A stretch of DNA of 64,000 nt from Mycocentrospora acerina (taxonomy: Eukaryota; Ascomycota; Dothideomycetes; Pleosporales). The stretch is taken from NCBI GenBank assembly GCA_022701365.1, contig JAKUHH010000108.1, positions 805,821 to 869,820 on the forward strand, read 5' to 3'. Every line of letters starts with the position of its first letter. Position 1 is the stretch's first letter. A program made the translations under genes and the position numbers. A model generated the notes under the pieces. The model searched no databases. It saw only the letters and a list, made by a program, of their open reading frames with translations, and was not told the DNA's origin. Shown piece after piece: positions 31,583 through 41,546 of the stretch.

Positions 31583-32774
31583 AATTGCTGATATGTGTCT
31601 GATGGGTAACTGAACAACTTTGACCGATTACTATAACTTGGATAACTCTCGATGAGATAAAGGGCGGCTGGCGCTCCAAAAACTAGACTAGCTAGGAATT
31701 ATAATGTAAGGACCAGAACCAAAGAAGATGAACAGTAAATTGACAATTATAGATATGAAGCAATGACAGACGCGGAGAAGAGATGGGAGCCTGAGGATGG
31801 TTATAGGCACTCTTGAGACACGACGCCTAGCACACTGACCTCACTTTGCCTAATTCTCCTGGTGGCGGTTAGAAGAGATTTACATAAATGTGGAGTATTC
31901 TGCGACATGTTGGAAGCTGTTCGTGCTTCAGCATACTTAACACTGGTCGCGTCCTGGCAGTCAAGGGTCAAGTGAACACCACATCGCATGTAACGGGTTG
32001 GTTGCATCGGTTGTGCATGGAAACGAAGTCATCAACATTTATAATTAAGTTGAAAAACAAGATCTAAAAAAATTTCTAATTTATTAAATGCGTGGTACGT
32101 GCAACTGAGTTGAGAGCATATACTTTTGGTGTTGCGTCTAAGCGCTGCCATGGTGTTGTGAAGTTGCGAAGCGCGACCTGTTCCGTGTGTGTTTGAGCAT
32201 GCGTCAGGTTGCCGCCTCCAAGTCCAGGACTCGTCAACCATGCCTCGAAGCCTTATTTAGGCAACTGAGAACATCTGAAAAGCGCTATGATTCACATGAT
32301 GCCGGCACCGGTTGTTCGGTGCGCTTCTCTTGGGCCACGCGTCACCGTAGGTTGTTTTGAACCTGTCAATGGCTAATCTACTTTTCATACAACTGTCAGA
32401 TCGTCGTTTTGTCCTCCCTAACCATGCTCTACACATGGGAACTACTCTTCAACGCGTCTTGCCTTAGCATCTTACCCACTTCGCTGCAACGAATTTCATG
32501 GGTACACGCCATCTTCACGAAAAATACTCTGGTATTGGCCAACTACCGTCTCATAGTCCCTGAGCAACTGCTCCATATCCAGTCTTAGCTGCTAAGTGAC
32601 AATGAACGGCTTTTGGGGGTCTGAATCGCAACATACGTGCTCGAGTCTTCTCCATCTAGGCTAGATGATACACTTGCTATTGTGTCTCACAACGCTCGTT
32701 CCATCCCCAAAGGTGGTGTTCCAATAATTCATATTGCCTATAGGGCTGTAGATACTCGTGATCTCATTGTGGGC
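31583..32774. other. Intergenic region, no gene seen
   Basis: About 1.2 kb between the cupredoxin gene start and the 3' end of the MHF2 gene. No protein-like frame or RNA gene was recognised. The cupredoxin promoter should lie in the first few hundred bases. Confidence 0.45.
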
Positions 32775-33296
32775 TCAGAAATCCAGCACGAGCTGCGGCG
32801 CAAGCTTCTCTAGATCTTCAACCTGACAAAACCCATCGTATATGCCTCCTTCTTTTGCGGAGTTCTCGCGCTCGTGTTTCGCTCTTGCGAGTGCCTCGCG
32901 CACGAAAATTTCCATGTATTTCCCGACCAGGTTCATTGCACCTTTTTGTATTTGCGTGTTGGAGTCTTCAAAGTTCTCGTGAAGCAATCGTGCTAGAAGC
33001 GGGGCGGGGATTGGATGTGCAGTTGTTATTTCGACAGCTGGCCGTGATACGTTGGAACGAGGCACGTCGATCTCCATAAAGTCATCGCTGTCTGCATCTG
33101 GCTCATCTTCTTGCTCTTCATCAGACGAGATGACAGTGGCTGCCGATTGAAAGCCTGGCCTGGGTGCAGCAGCAGGCTTCTTCGCAACGCCTGTCGAACG
33201 CGACGCTGATACTGCGGCGCGTTTGGCTGCGGCGGACTGCGCTGGCGCCTTTGTCGGTCGTGGAGGCTTGAACTGAGAACTCTTCTTTGGCGGCAT
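32775..33296 (-). CDS. mhf2: MHF2/CENP-X histone-fold protein
   Basis: A 173-residue intronless frame. The C-terminal ~80 residues match the CENP-S-associating centromere protein X family: PAPLLARLLHENFEDSNTQI, then GAMNLVGKYMEIFVREALAR and the closing VEDLEKLAPQLVLDF, the most conserved part. MHF2 pairs with MHF1 (CENP-S) in a histone-fold tetramer that binds the FANCM/Mph1 helicase for fork repair and also joins the kinetochore CCAN; it is nuclear. The N-terminal half is a basic Ala/Lys/Pro-rich leader followed by an acidic patch (SSDEEQEDEPDADSDDF), common in the fungal forms and absent from the short vertebrate one. A low-complexity insertion (AKEGGIYDGF) lies between the last two helices. 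Confidence 0.9.
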   Translation of the reverse strand: MPPKKSSQFKPPRPTKAPAQSAAAKRAAVSASRSTGVAKKPAAAPRPGFQSAATVISSDEEQEDEPDADSDDFMEIDVPRSNVSRPAVEITTAHPIPAPLLARLLHENFEDSNTQIQKGAMNLVGKYMEIFVREALARAKHERENSAKEGGIYDGFCQVEDLEKLAPQLVLDF

Positions 33297-35633
33297 TGTG
33301 GTTGGTGTTGGTCACTGCCGTCAATCGGTATTCGTTGGTCGTTGATCGTTAGTGGCTCGCGCTGGTCGATGGCGCGTGGTCACATGGGGTGTGTCACGTC
33401 ATTGTGTAAACAAGCATTGACGATTAGGCTACAACCTCACATCATCGTGACTCAGGTTTGGAAATCCACATTGCAAAGGAACGTGCTTCGACAGTTACAC
33501 TTTAGGGCACAAAGCCGACCCGCCTGGCTGTTGACGATGACTTGATTACTTCATTAGAACACATGGCTGTGTAGACAAAGATAGCATCACTAACAACCAG
33601 GCGTCCTGCTTACTATCCGTTACTCTATGAAGTCTTGCCAGGATCAATTGTTGCCGAAATGAGGCCTGTAGGCGCAGCATTGTCGCAGGTCCTGACCAAA
33701 AGCACAACGAGTCAATTCTACCTTGGCAACAAAGCAAGTAGACCAATTTCTCAGCAAAAGTCGTACTTGTTTGTTGCAAGAAAAACAGTCATCATGACAT
33801 TATCCACTCCCTCATCATTAATTCCGGGGAGGCGTTCAAAACCCTGTTCTCCTGTTCCGTAGCTTGCAGCCACCGGATTGAGCGCCGTAGTACCGTAGCG
33901 CCTTCAATTGTACGTGTGGCGGTTGACCAAGACGCAAGCACGCCAAAGAAACCAATGGCGCGAACGCGCGGTTTCAATAGGTGACACGAGCCGTTTGCAT
34001 GCAACAAAGATCTAAGCATCTTGCACAAGGATGTATAGGACAGTTTGGTACCTGGTGATACAGCATCAAAATCGGATTACATGTCGATGATGGCACCACA
34101 GCGGTAGAGCGAGAGAGTGAATGGACGATCGGATATTCCTTCATGTCGAGTGCTGATTGGTCTCGTATCTGAAGTAATTAACGAATGACCCCACAGAGGG
34201 CAAAAAAGAGAGTTTAGGGGCTGTTGAACGTGACACCAGCACAAGCCAGCCCGGTACGGACGTTGTAGTGCGTGCGCAACAGAAAAGGAATGGTTCTCAG
34301 CACCTTGACCCTGGACAAACGATGTTAACTAAAGACGTCAAGCACGTCGCAATGTACACATTGTGTGCGTTTGCCCTGTTGTGCTGTCCCCAGCTGCAGC
34401 ACGTGTGACGGTTCCTGCATGACACGCGGAAAAACAGATTCAACCCAACGCCTCATTTGTGTACTGTAGATATTGGATGTTTCTACTGTGACGCAGGTGG
34501 AGGCATGTCTTGGCCAGGAGGAGGCACTCTTCTAGATGTGGTGCACAGGCCACCCAGATTACTCGGCGATGGTTCTTGTTGTGTCTTACCGGTGCATCCC
34601 CTGTAGAATGCGCCGCGGGAACAGGAGTATACACAACCATGAATGCGCACTGCTACCATGCGTTGTAAGAGATGGCTTTGCACCAAGTGCATGCTATCTT
34701 ACTGAATCGTGGCAAGTGGCGGAGAGAAGAAGACGGCTGGCACATTCTGTAGCAGATTCGAGACCAGAGACTCTAGACCAGTGATTGCGGCCCGAGTCCG
34801 GTCCTGGTAAGCGGTACAAGGGATAAACACAATGGATCCAGCTGATCTAAACATGCTCCCAATCAAGCGGTGTGTTGCGTGGCTCTCCAGACTCACGCAC
34901 AACGGGTAGCAGCCGCGAATTGCGGTAGATTTTGCTGGGCGCCTACGTCTAGAATTGTTTCCTAGGCCGCTATGAATGTGTACGTAGCCGGCTAAAGCGG
35001 GTGCTGCGCAGTGCAGATGGGGGCCGCTGTCCAGACGCTGCGATATGCTGAGCAAGACGATGCTGAGCAAGCTGCTGCGGTCATGATGACCCTTGTGGAG
35101 TGTGTGGAGCGACCGGTGTCAGTGCAACCACGAAGCTTGGCTGTCAGCCACCAGATGCCCATCATGCATTCTGATCAGAACAGGCATGCCTCAAAAGCAA
35201 CCCCCCGGTCGTGTCCACCAAATGCGGATATCACAAGGCGGTTGCGCTATGGCGGGTCCTGCCCGACTTGCGGTTCACTCTGCACATCCTGCGGGTCTGT
35301 ATGCAAGCAATCGTCTTAAACAGCACCTCGTCTGCCCATTCCTCCTTCCTGGCCATCGATCAGCCCTCTCAACTACCGACGCCAAACCGCGCCAGGCCGC
35401 CGGACCCCCGCCACCTGTGTCTTGTCTTGACTCTTGGAGCTGAGATAGCCGCCAGCGACGCACAGGTCTTGATAAGCTGTCTCGCCCCCAAACTGCACGT
35501 CTACTGAGAACCGCGGCCCCTGCAGGTTACACATATTTCGTTGTCCATATCTAGACGCAGATCCCGCCAGGGCTATTCTCAAGCTTCACATCTCCTTCTG
35601 GATTCATATATTCTCACCACCACCATTCTTCCC
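33297..35633. other. Long intergenic region
   Basis: 2.3 kb between the divergent MHF2 and MIF-like genes. Frames at 34536-34784, 35011-35319, 35093-35443 and 34699-35070 overlap in different phases and strands and have no recognisable domain. Promoters of both genes must lie here. I found no tRNA or repeat of note. Confidence 0.4.
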
Positions 35634-36772
35634 ATGCCACACTCGGTCAGCGGTTCTACATCCTCACAGCACAGGATGTCACTCCCATCATCTACCTCGA
35701 CGTACTCTTCGAACGCTTTTCCCAAGCAGGCAGGCGTCGCTCTACACGTCCCTGATGCAAATGTAGAACCAACCTCGCCGGCGGCATCGCAATTCTCTTT
35801 TGCCTCCACGCCCCGTTCCGTTCAAGGCATTGAGCAAATTGCTGCATTCCCCCAAGAACGGCCAGACACTCGGGGCACCACCGCCACTCGCCGTACGCAG
35901 TACTACGAGGACCAATTTGCTTACAAGGACGGAACAACATCTACTGCTCGCGATCGCGTGACTAAGGATGCGCCAATAATTGCTGATTTGAAAACAAATG
36001 TCATTGTATGTCGCTCAATACTTTGTACACGTTCTACGACTAGCACTAATACTCTCTTCAGATCAAGGATGAATACACGCTCGTCACTGATCTCTCCCAC
36101 CACCTGTCGACGCGGTATCAGAGGCCAGAGTCATCTATCATGATCACAGTCAACCACTCGGCCTGTCTCCTACTTGGTGGATCTTTCGAGCCAACCTATA
36201 TCCTCACCATCAACGCCCTGCCTGTGCAGCTGCAACCCACTACCAACAAACGCAACGCAGCTCTAATTCAAAACTTCATATGCGAGTCAATTGGTGTACC
36301 AGCCGATCGAGGTATCCTCAGGTTTAGCGCAATTCAAGAGGAAAACCTAGCAATGAACGGATCAACTATTCTTGGCGAGATTGAGCGCCTAGAGCGCCAG
36401 CTTGCAGACGAGAATGGTGGCGTGAAGCGTGCGCTAACGAAAGGATCGAGAAAGTCCGGTGTCGCCAAAGCGAAGAGTAGCAATTTACTCTCATCTAAGA
36501 TGAGTTTCCGGGCTAATACTGGAGCGAGGGCAGCCATCACCCCTCCGCTTCCTAGCCCTGGACTATCGGATTTTGAAATAACAACCATTGACGAGAAGGT
36601 GGGTGCTGAGCCCGAGCCTTTGCAGCCAATCGACAGTAAGATGGCTCATAAGAAGTCTGCACCGGTTTTATCCAATCCTAACGTGTTTCCTCCTCCTCCA
36701 CCGGTTCCCGAAAGCAAGCCATCATCATCCCGAATGAAGCGCAAGAGTCTTCTGAATATCTTCCGGCGATGA
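35634..36772 (+). CDS. MIF/tautomerase-superfamily protein with long extensions
   Basis: Exons 35634-36005 and 36062-36772, with a 56-nt intron (GTATGT..TTCAG), encode 360 residues. The core at about residues 112-240 matches the macrophage-migration-inhibitory-factor fold: PIIADLKTNVI, then SHHLSTRYQRPESSIMITVNH, GGSFEPTYILTINAL and a final NFICESIGVPADRGILRF. MIF enzymes use a free N-terminal proline (Pro1) for tautomerase chemistry; here the equivalent proline (about 114) is internal, after a Ser/Thr-rich, probably disordered leader, so catalysis would need proteolytic exposure or is absent. The C-terminal 120 residues are basic, then Pro-rich (FPPPPPVPESK), and end in MKRKSLLNIFRR, a possible membrane- or nucleus-directing tail. 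No signal peptide is present. The domain call is firm, the function open. Confidence 0.85.
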
Positions 36773-37965
36773 GCGGTTTACCACACGTTCGAGTCATCTG
36801 AATTTCGTTTCGCACGGCTCTTTCGGCATAAGCAAAAGCACTTATTCGCGCCATCGCATTACAAGTCAATACCAAGTCTGGACTATGGAGCGATGCTACT
36901 GTTGAACACATGACAAGCCTGTAAAGGGTCTTTCCATGGTGTATTTGTTGGGTGTGCACTTGGCACTGGGAGGTTTCACTCGTGGCATATCAGACGTCAT
37001 GGATATAGGGCGTTGGCATTACAGGCGTTTAAGACGGGAATCTCACATGCTGTGCGTCGTGCTGGAAAGTTACTACCACGGGTTTCATTGAGTCATTGCG
37101 ATACCCTTTTCTCTACACTTTCATATCCACTAGGGGCTTAATCCAAAACGACAAGCCTTTGGGGCATAAATAGATTAATACCAATAATCAATGTCATGGT
37201 TAGTGCAGCGTCGAAGAAAAACAAGCGCAAAGGAATCTACGACTCAATTGTGAAGTACGGTCTGCGAGAGGACAAAAACTCCACCACGTAAACGTCCACG
37301 TCACCTCCCTTGCTCTCTACAACTAGACGCGCCCGAAGCTTGCCAAGCCCAAATACCGACCCGACCCAACATGCCGACTCGACGTCGGACTAATCTAGCG
37401 CGACGTTGCCCGCCTGTCTGGAGCCTTTTCGCCCAAACACGGTCAAAGAGCTGAAAGCGCACCATGCACCATGCGCACTACGCTAAGCGCGCCCACCTAT
37501 TTTTCCTACACGAGCGAGCTAGTAACAAAACACGATCAGCGGCTGTTTTAGGGCTGAGATCAGCAGAAGTTTAATCATTTTTGTCGTGGAGTTTACTTTT
37601 CGCGAGAGGGAAAAAAACACAACTACCTACCTATTTTAGATTGTAACTGGTGGATTACGACGGAGGCTTTTTTTGACGATTGGGGGTTAGTTGATTGTGG
37701 CTTTGAGGCGAGATTGGGGGTGGAAAGGGGAGGAGGGTCTCTTTTTGAAGGGGGGATAGGTAGATAGATGCAGTGAGTTGGTTGTGTTTTGAGGCTGCTG
37801 CAAGGCGAAACGGAATACCTGCGTGCGTGCATGCGTGCGTGCGTGCTGGCGATTTCGGGGTCCCCGTGTCCAGGGTTGATTCAACGACGACGACCACCGA
37901 CCACCACCAACACCACCACCACAACGACAACAACAGGACCATTCTCCCCCTTTGGCAATCAGGCA

Positions 37966-37992
37966 ATCAATCAATCAATCAATCAATCAATC
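37966..37992. repeat. (CAAT)n microsatellite
   Basis: About six perfect CAAT tetranucleotide units in a row, next to a trinucleotide ACC-rich stretch at 37884-37936. Repeats of this kind are useful length-polymorphic markers. No coding role is apparent. Confidence 0.9.
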
Positions 37993-38864
37993 GTCCACAT
38001 CCATCAGCTGCGCGGGGGTAATTCAATAATCTCGCTAGATATTTACTACTGCTGACGCAATGCACCATCTTTCCCTATGCCGCTTCCCAAAGAAGAACGT
38101 TTCGCTTACCCCTGGTTCGCTCTTGCATCGAGTGTGCACGGCTTTTTTTGCTTTGCGAGTGAGTCTGTGTGGCGCGGATGATTTTCGAGGATCTTTTTTG
38201 GAGCCCGGGGAGGATCGAACAGAGCGCTAGATGATGTGGAGTCTAGTGCCGACGTTGTGGAGAGGGGGTGGGGGGTGCGGGTCAGGCAATTTGTCCGGTC
38301 GTGGTCGCAGACGTTGAGATGTACCCGTTTCTTTGTTTCTCCTGGTACCTATCTACCTAGTTTGTTCTTGTTGTTTGGTTTCCTTTGTTGGTGGCTGTTG
38401 TTGAGGCTCTGTCTGCTCCGCTAGATGGAGTAACGGCCAAGTTCTGAATCGCAATGGGGTCGAGAGGACGGAAGAAGGTATGACTCGGATGTGAGGATCA
38501 ACATGCATACATGCATACATACAACTCGGGTCGGTGGTGTTCCGGAGTGTTCACTGCTGTTGCTGCAAGGTCTTTGTATCTATCACAATTTCTTTCTCAT
38601 TTGCTCGATTGATTCGTTGTATTGTATCTAGGTGGAAGTGATGCGAACTAAAAAATAAGTAAAACAAGATTCTTCCCATACGGGTCACACGTGCGTGATT
38701 CTTCTTCGTGACATTTTTTTTATTTGCAAGGAAGAAGAAAATAAAAGCTCCATCGTCTCCTTGCTGTAAATTTATTTAAGGGATTTTCATTAGCAAACAA
38801 AAAGAGCCGTGAATGATCGTTTGCGTAGATTAACTAATTAATCTCTTATCTTTTTTTTTCAAGA

Positions 38865-39113
38865 CTAATCTTTTATACGATTTGCTTTGATAACAGCCTT
38901 TTTCATTAAAAACACAAAATCAAATGTATCACATACCCCCTGTTGCGGGTACGGGGTTTGCCAGTAACCCTTGTTTAGATTGATATTATATACGTACCAC
39001 CAATCTCCATGCTCACACGGCTTAGATAGTTGCTGCTGATCAATAAATGCGCATTTACATAAAGATGCCCAAGTTTTGAAGTTGCTTATTTGCTGTTCAT
39101 TGTTCCATACCAT
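38865..39113 (-). CDS. Possible relic of a small Cys-containing secreted protein
   Basis: An 82-residue frame has a composition unlike chance AT-rich DNA: four cysteines, three tryptophans and five tyrosines, in FKTWASLCKCAF, KPCEHGDWWYVYNINLN and GYWQTPYPQQGVCDTFDF. The CKC-x(n)-C-x(n)-C layout recalls small secreted proteins of plant-associated Dothideomycetes. No signal peptide precedes the ATG in frame; a hydrophobic stretch (MVVGPFFLLVGSAYLVTF) lies further upstream on the same strand at 39320 but in a segment I could not splice to it. It could be a decayed gene, an exon of an unresolved gene, or chance. Confidence 0.3.
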   Translation of the reverse strand: MVWNNEQQISNFKTWASLCKCAFIDQQQLSKPCEHGDWWYVYNINLNKGYWQTPYPQQGVCDTFDFVFLMKKAVIKANRIKD

Positions 39114-39822
39114 GACCTAGTATTTTTTCTTTCTCCCAAGCGTCTTCTTTTTGTAGTGGTGCTTTGAGGTATATGGAGCATGCACTACTACTACCACCAC
39201 CAGCCAACAATAAACATAACCCCCAAAATACTTCTTTCCCTTCAAACATTCAACATGTAATTGTGAAAAGGTAACCAAATATGCACTACCAACCAATAAA
39301 AAAAAAGGGCCTACCACCAAAATAAGATGCCTCTCTAGAACTTGAATGCTTAATCTGCACTCTTGAGAACATTTGCTCCAGCGATGCCTCCTGTCCTGGA
39401 ATGTCTAATCTCGTGGATCATATACTCACTCCTCAAACCTCTTTTTTTTTCCCTCCCAAACTCTTTTCACTACTTACCAACTGCCTAACCGTTCGTACGA
39501 GGTTTAGTCACCTGTTGGCGATGGGCACTTTTTTTAATTATTAAAAAAAATACTAGATCATAGGTTTATATATTTGGTGACTTTGTCCATGTGAATGGGG
39601 GTTTCAGAGTCGCTAGATGAACACTGATGTAAAGATTTGAGTATTTCGCATCTATTCGAGTGCAAGCCTTTGGAGACAAGACAGTGTTTGGCCTGTCGTC
39701 ATCTGGTCATGAGATAAAATGTTCATTCCCCATGTGTATAACCATTCATCTCTCGTTACAATACATACAGTGCTACCTAAAAAAGTGCGGGTTATCATTT
39801 TAGACCAAATACAAAAACGGTA

Positions 39823-41195
39823 TTAATCGCGGCCTCCCACCCTCCTCTCATAGTCGTCTTCGAGTCTTGATGCATCGACGACTTCGACGCCTTTGCCTAG
39901 ACCAATCATGTCTGACCTCTCCCACCACTTTTCGACCGAGTGTTCACTCGCCTTGCCCTTGCCTACGGGGCCCTCGTCGTCTGTGTCGACGAGGCCACCC
40001 AAACCAGTGCCATCACCGCCAACAACAACGATAGTCTGGCCAACCCACCTCTTCAAGTCCTCGATGTTTGCGCCATTGATTCCACTCAGTGCGTCGACAA
40101 TGTACACCAAATCTGGGCCAATGTGTCTCAGCATGTGGACAAAACCTGTGGGGGTACTGAAGGGCATGACCATGGCAGGATCCTCGACGAGGCGCAGGGC
40201 CTGGGCGTGAAGAGTGTTCCAGAGTACAGTGTCTGAGCTGCGGGCGCTCATGGCGGGGGTGTAGATGGTGTGCTCATCAGAGGGGTAGCTGGAGAGCTCT
40301 TCACCGGGAGTGTGGGGCACGGAGATTGCAGAATAAGAGTCGCCAAGGGAGGAGGTGCCAGCGCGGGATGTGGCGCGAGACTGTGGGCGGGAGCGCAGAG
40401 AGGGCGAGTAGATGACGACAAACAGCTTCGTCTTTGAGAAGTCGGTGTCGGGGAGGTGGGAGAGGATGGTCTGGAGGGGGTCAGTACGGGGGAGGGTGCG
40501 GATGTGGAGGGTTGGTGGGGGCTTACGGCGTTCTCTGAGCGGTAGGAGCCGTCGTCGTCGTGCAGGTCCATGAGCGACTCGGCGGACACGACCAGCACGA
40601 CCGTCTTGCGCTTGCCTGTGTAGGCCGGGCCGCCGCGCACCGAGGCGGCAAACGACCTGGACTGGGCGTCGACGGCGGCCCTGCTCTGCGACGACTGGGC
40701 CTCGACGTCGCGGCGGATGGCAGCTTCCTCGGACCATCTGTTGTGGTCGCCAAAGTCGTCCTTGTCCTCCTCGCGGATGGACGTCAGGGCAGCGCCAGCG
40801 GCAGCCCAGCCGGCGGCTGTCTTCTTGCTGACCGTGTCGAACAGCTGCTGGGGGCTGGGCGTGCGGCGGATGGCGCCCTGCACGCGCGACACGATGTTGG
40901 TGTTGGTGTTGGTGGTGGTGTTGTTGTTGTTGCTCCTGTTGTCGCTGCGGCTGCTGTCGACGGCGCGCTGCTTGCCACGCCCAACTCTGCGGCGGTCCGA
41001 CTCCTCGCCATAGCTCAGGTCGGCATCGTCGGACGACTCGTCCTCGTCGTCGCGGCGCTCGCTCCAGACCCAGGCGGCGAGGCCGGCGCTGGCAACGGTG
41101 AGGGTGAAGACGAGCGGCACCCAGTACGTCAGCGAGGACGAGGCGCGCGACGACTGGCGGCGGTCCTGGCGGTAGCGGTCATAGTTGAAGGACAT
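39823..41195 (-). CDS. pex22: Peroxin-22-like protein (Pex22)
   Basis: Exons 40527-41195 and 39823-40470, with a 56-nt intron (GTAAGC..TCCAG), give 438 residues. Near the N terminus a transmembrane helix (about 22-44, LTYWVPLVFTLTVASAGLAAWVW) follows a short Arg-rich leader, so the bulk faces the cytosol from the peroxisomal membrane. The downstream parts KRKTVVLVVSAESLMDL, TKLFVVIYSPSLRS, GFVHMLRHIGPDLVYIVD and WVGQTIVVVGGDG fit the fungal peroxin-22-like family, which anchors and activates the ubiquitin-conjugating enzyme Pex4 needed for recycling the import receptor Pex5. A long Asn/Thr/Asp-rich linker separates helix and domain. The intron restores the frame exactly (A|T). The gene is head-to-head with eIF2B-gamma, 351 bp apart. 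Confidence 0.85.
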
Positions 41196-41546
41196 GGTCG
41201 TGGGCCGGCTCACTGCATTGTCTGGGGGAGGGCAGAGGGCATGCGCGGGTGCAGGCGTGGGCGCAGGGCGAGCTTGCCCTCTGCCCTGGGCGTGTGGCTG
41301 GGAGGTTACGATGCATGTGCCTGCCGAGGAAGCGCGTGCACGAGTCAGCCCACACACGCCCGGCGGGGTGACTCTTGCGCCCGCACTGCTCTTTTTGCCC
41401 GCATCTTGTGCCTGCCTGCACACTCACGGCATACACCACGCATACACGGCATACACACGGTGCACACCCACCTGCATACACATACACCCACGTATACACA
41501 CCAAACATACACACACACACACACACACCCACCCACCCACCACACA
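41196..41546. promoter_or_regulatory. Shared promoter of pex22 and the eIF2B-gamma gene
   Basis: 351 bases between divergent start codons. The half nearer eIF2B-gamma is dominated by CA-rich DNA: a CACGCATACACGGCATACACAC region, then a pure (CA)n run at about 41509-41529, then (CCCA)n up to the start codon. The run probably forms the 5' leader of the eIF2B-gamma mRNA. Confidence 0.6.
41490..41546. repeat. CA/CCCA microsatellite in 5' leader
   Basis: About ten CA dinucleotides followed by CCCA tetranucleotides end immediately before the ATG of the eIF2B-gamma gene. Related CA-rich DNA fills the first intron of the same gene. Confidence 0.85.

Larger units (their letters stand above)
36773..39822. 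other. Long AT-rich intergenic region with simple repeats
   Basis: 3 kb between the stop of the MIF-like gene (plus) and the stop of pex22 (minus). It contains a GTGC/GCAT-type repeat (37819-37848), an ACC/ACA-rich strand-asymmetric block (37884-37936), a (CAAT)n run (37966-37992), and several long T or A runs. A small Cys-containing minus-strand frame at 38865-39113 is listed separately as uncertain. No other gene is supported. Confidence 0.45.

Noticed and set aside
38200..38260. tRNA-like sequence on the minus strand (GTTCGATCC with a possible acceptor end)
   Set aside because: The putative T-stem has mismatches and the anticodon-like hairpin has a 10-base loop; no consistent cloverleaf can be drawn.
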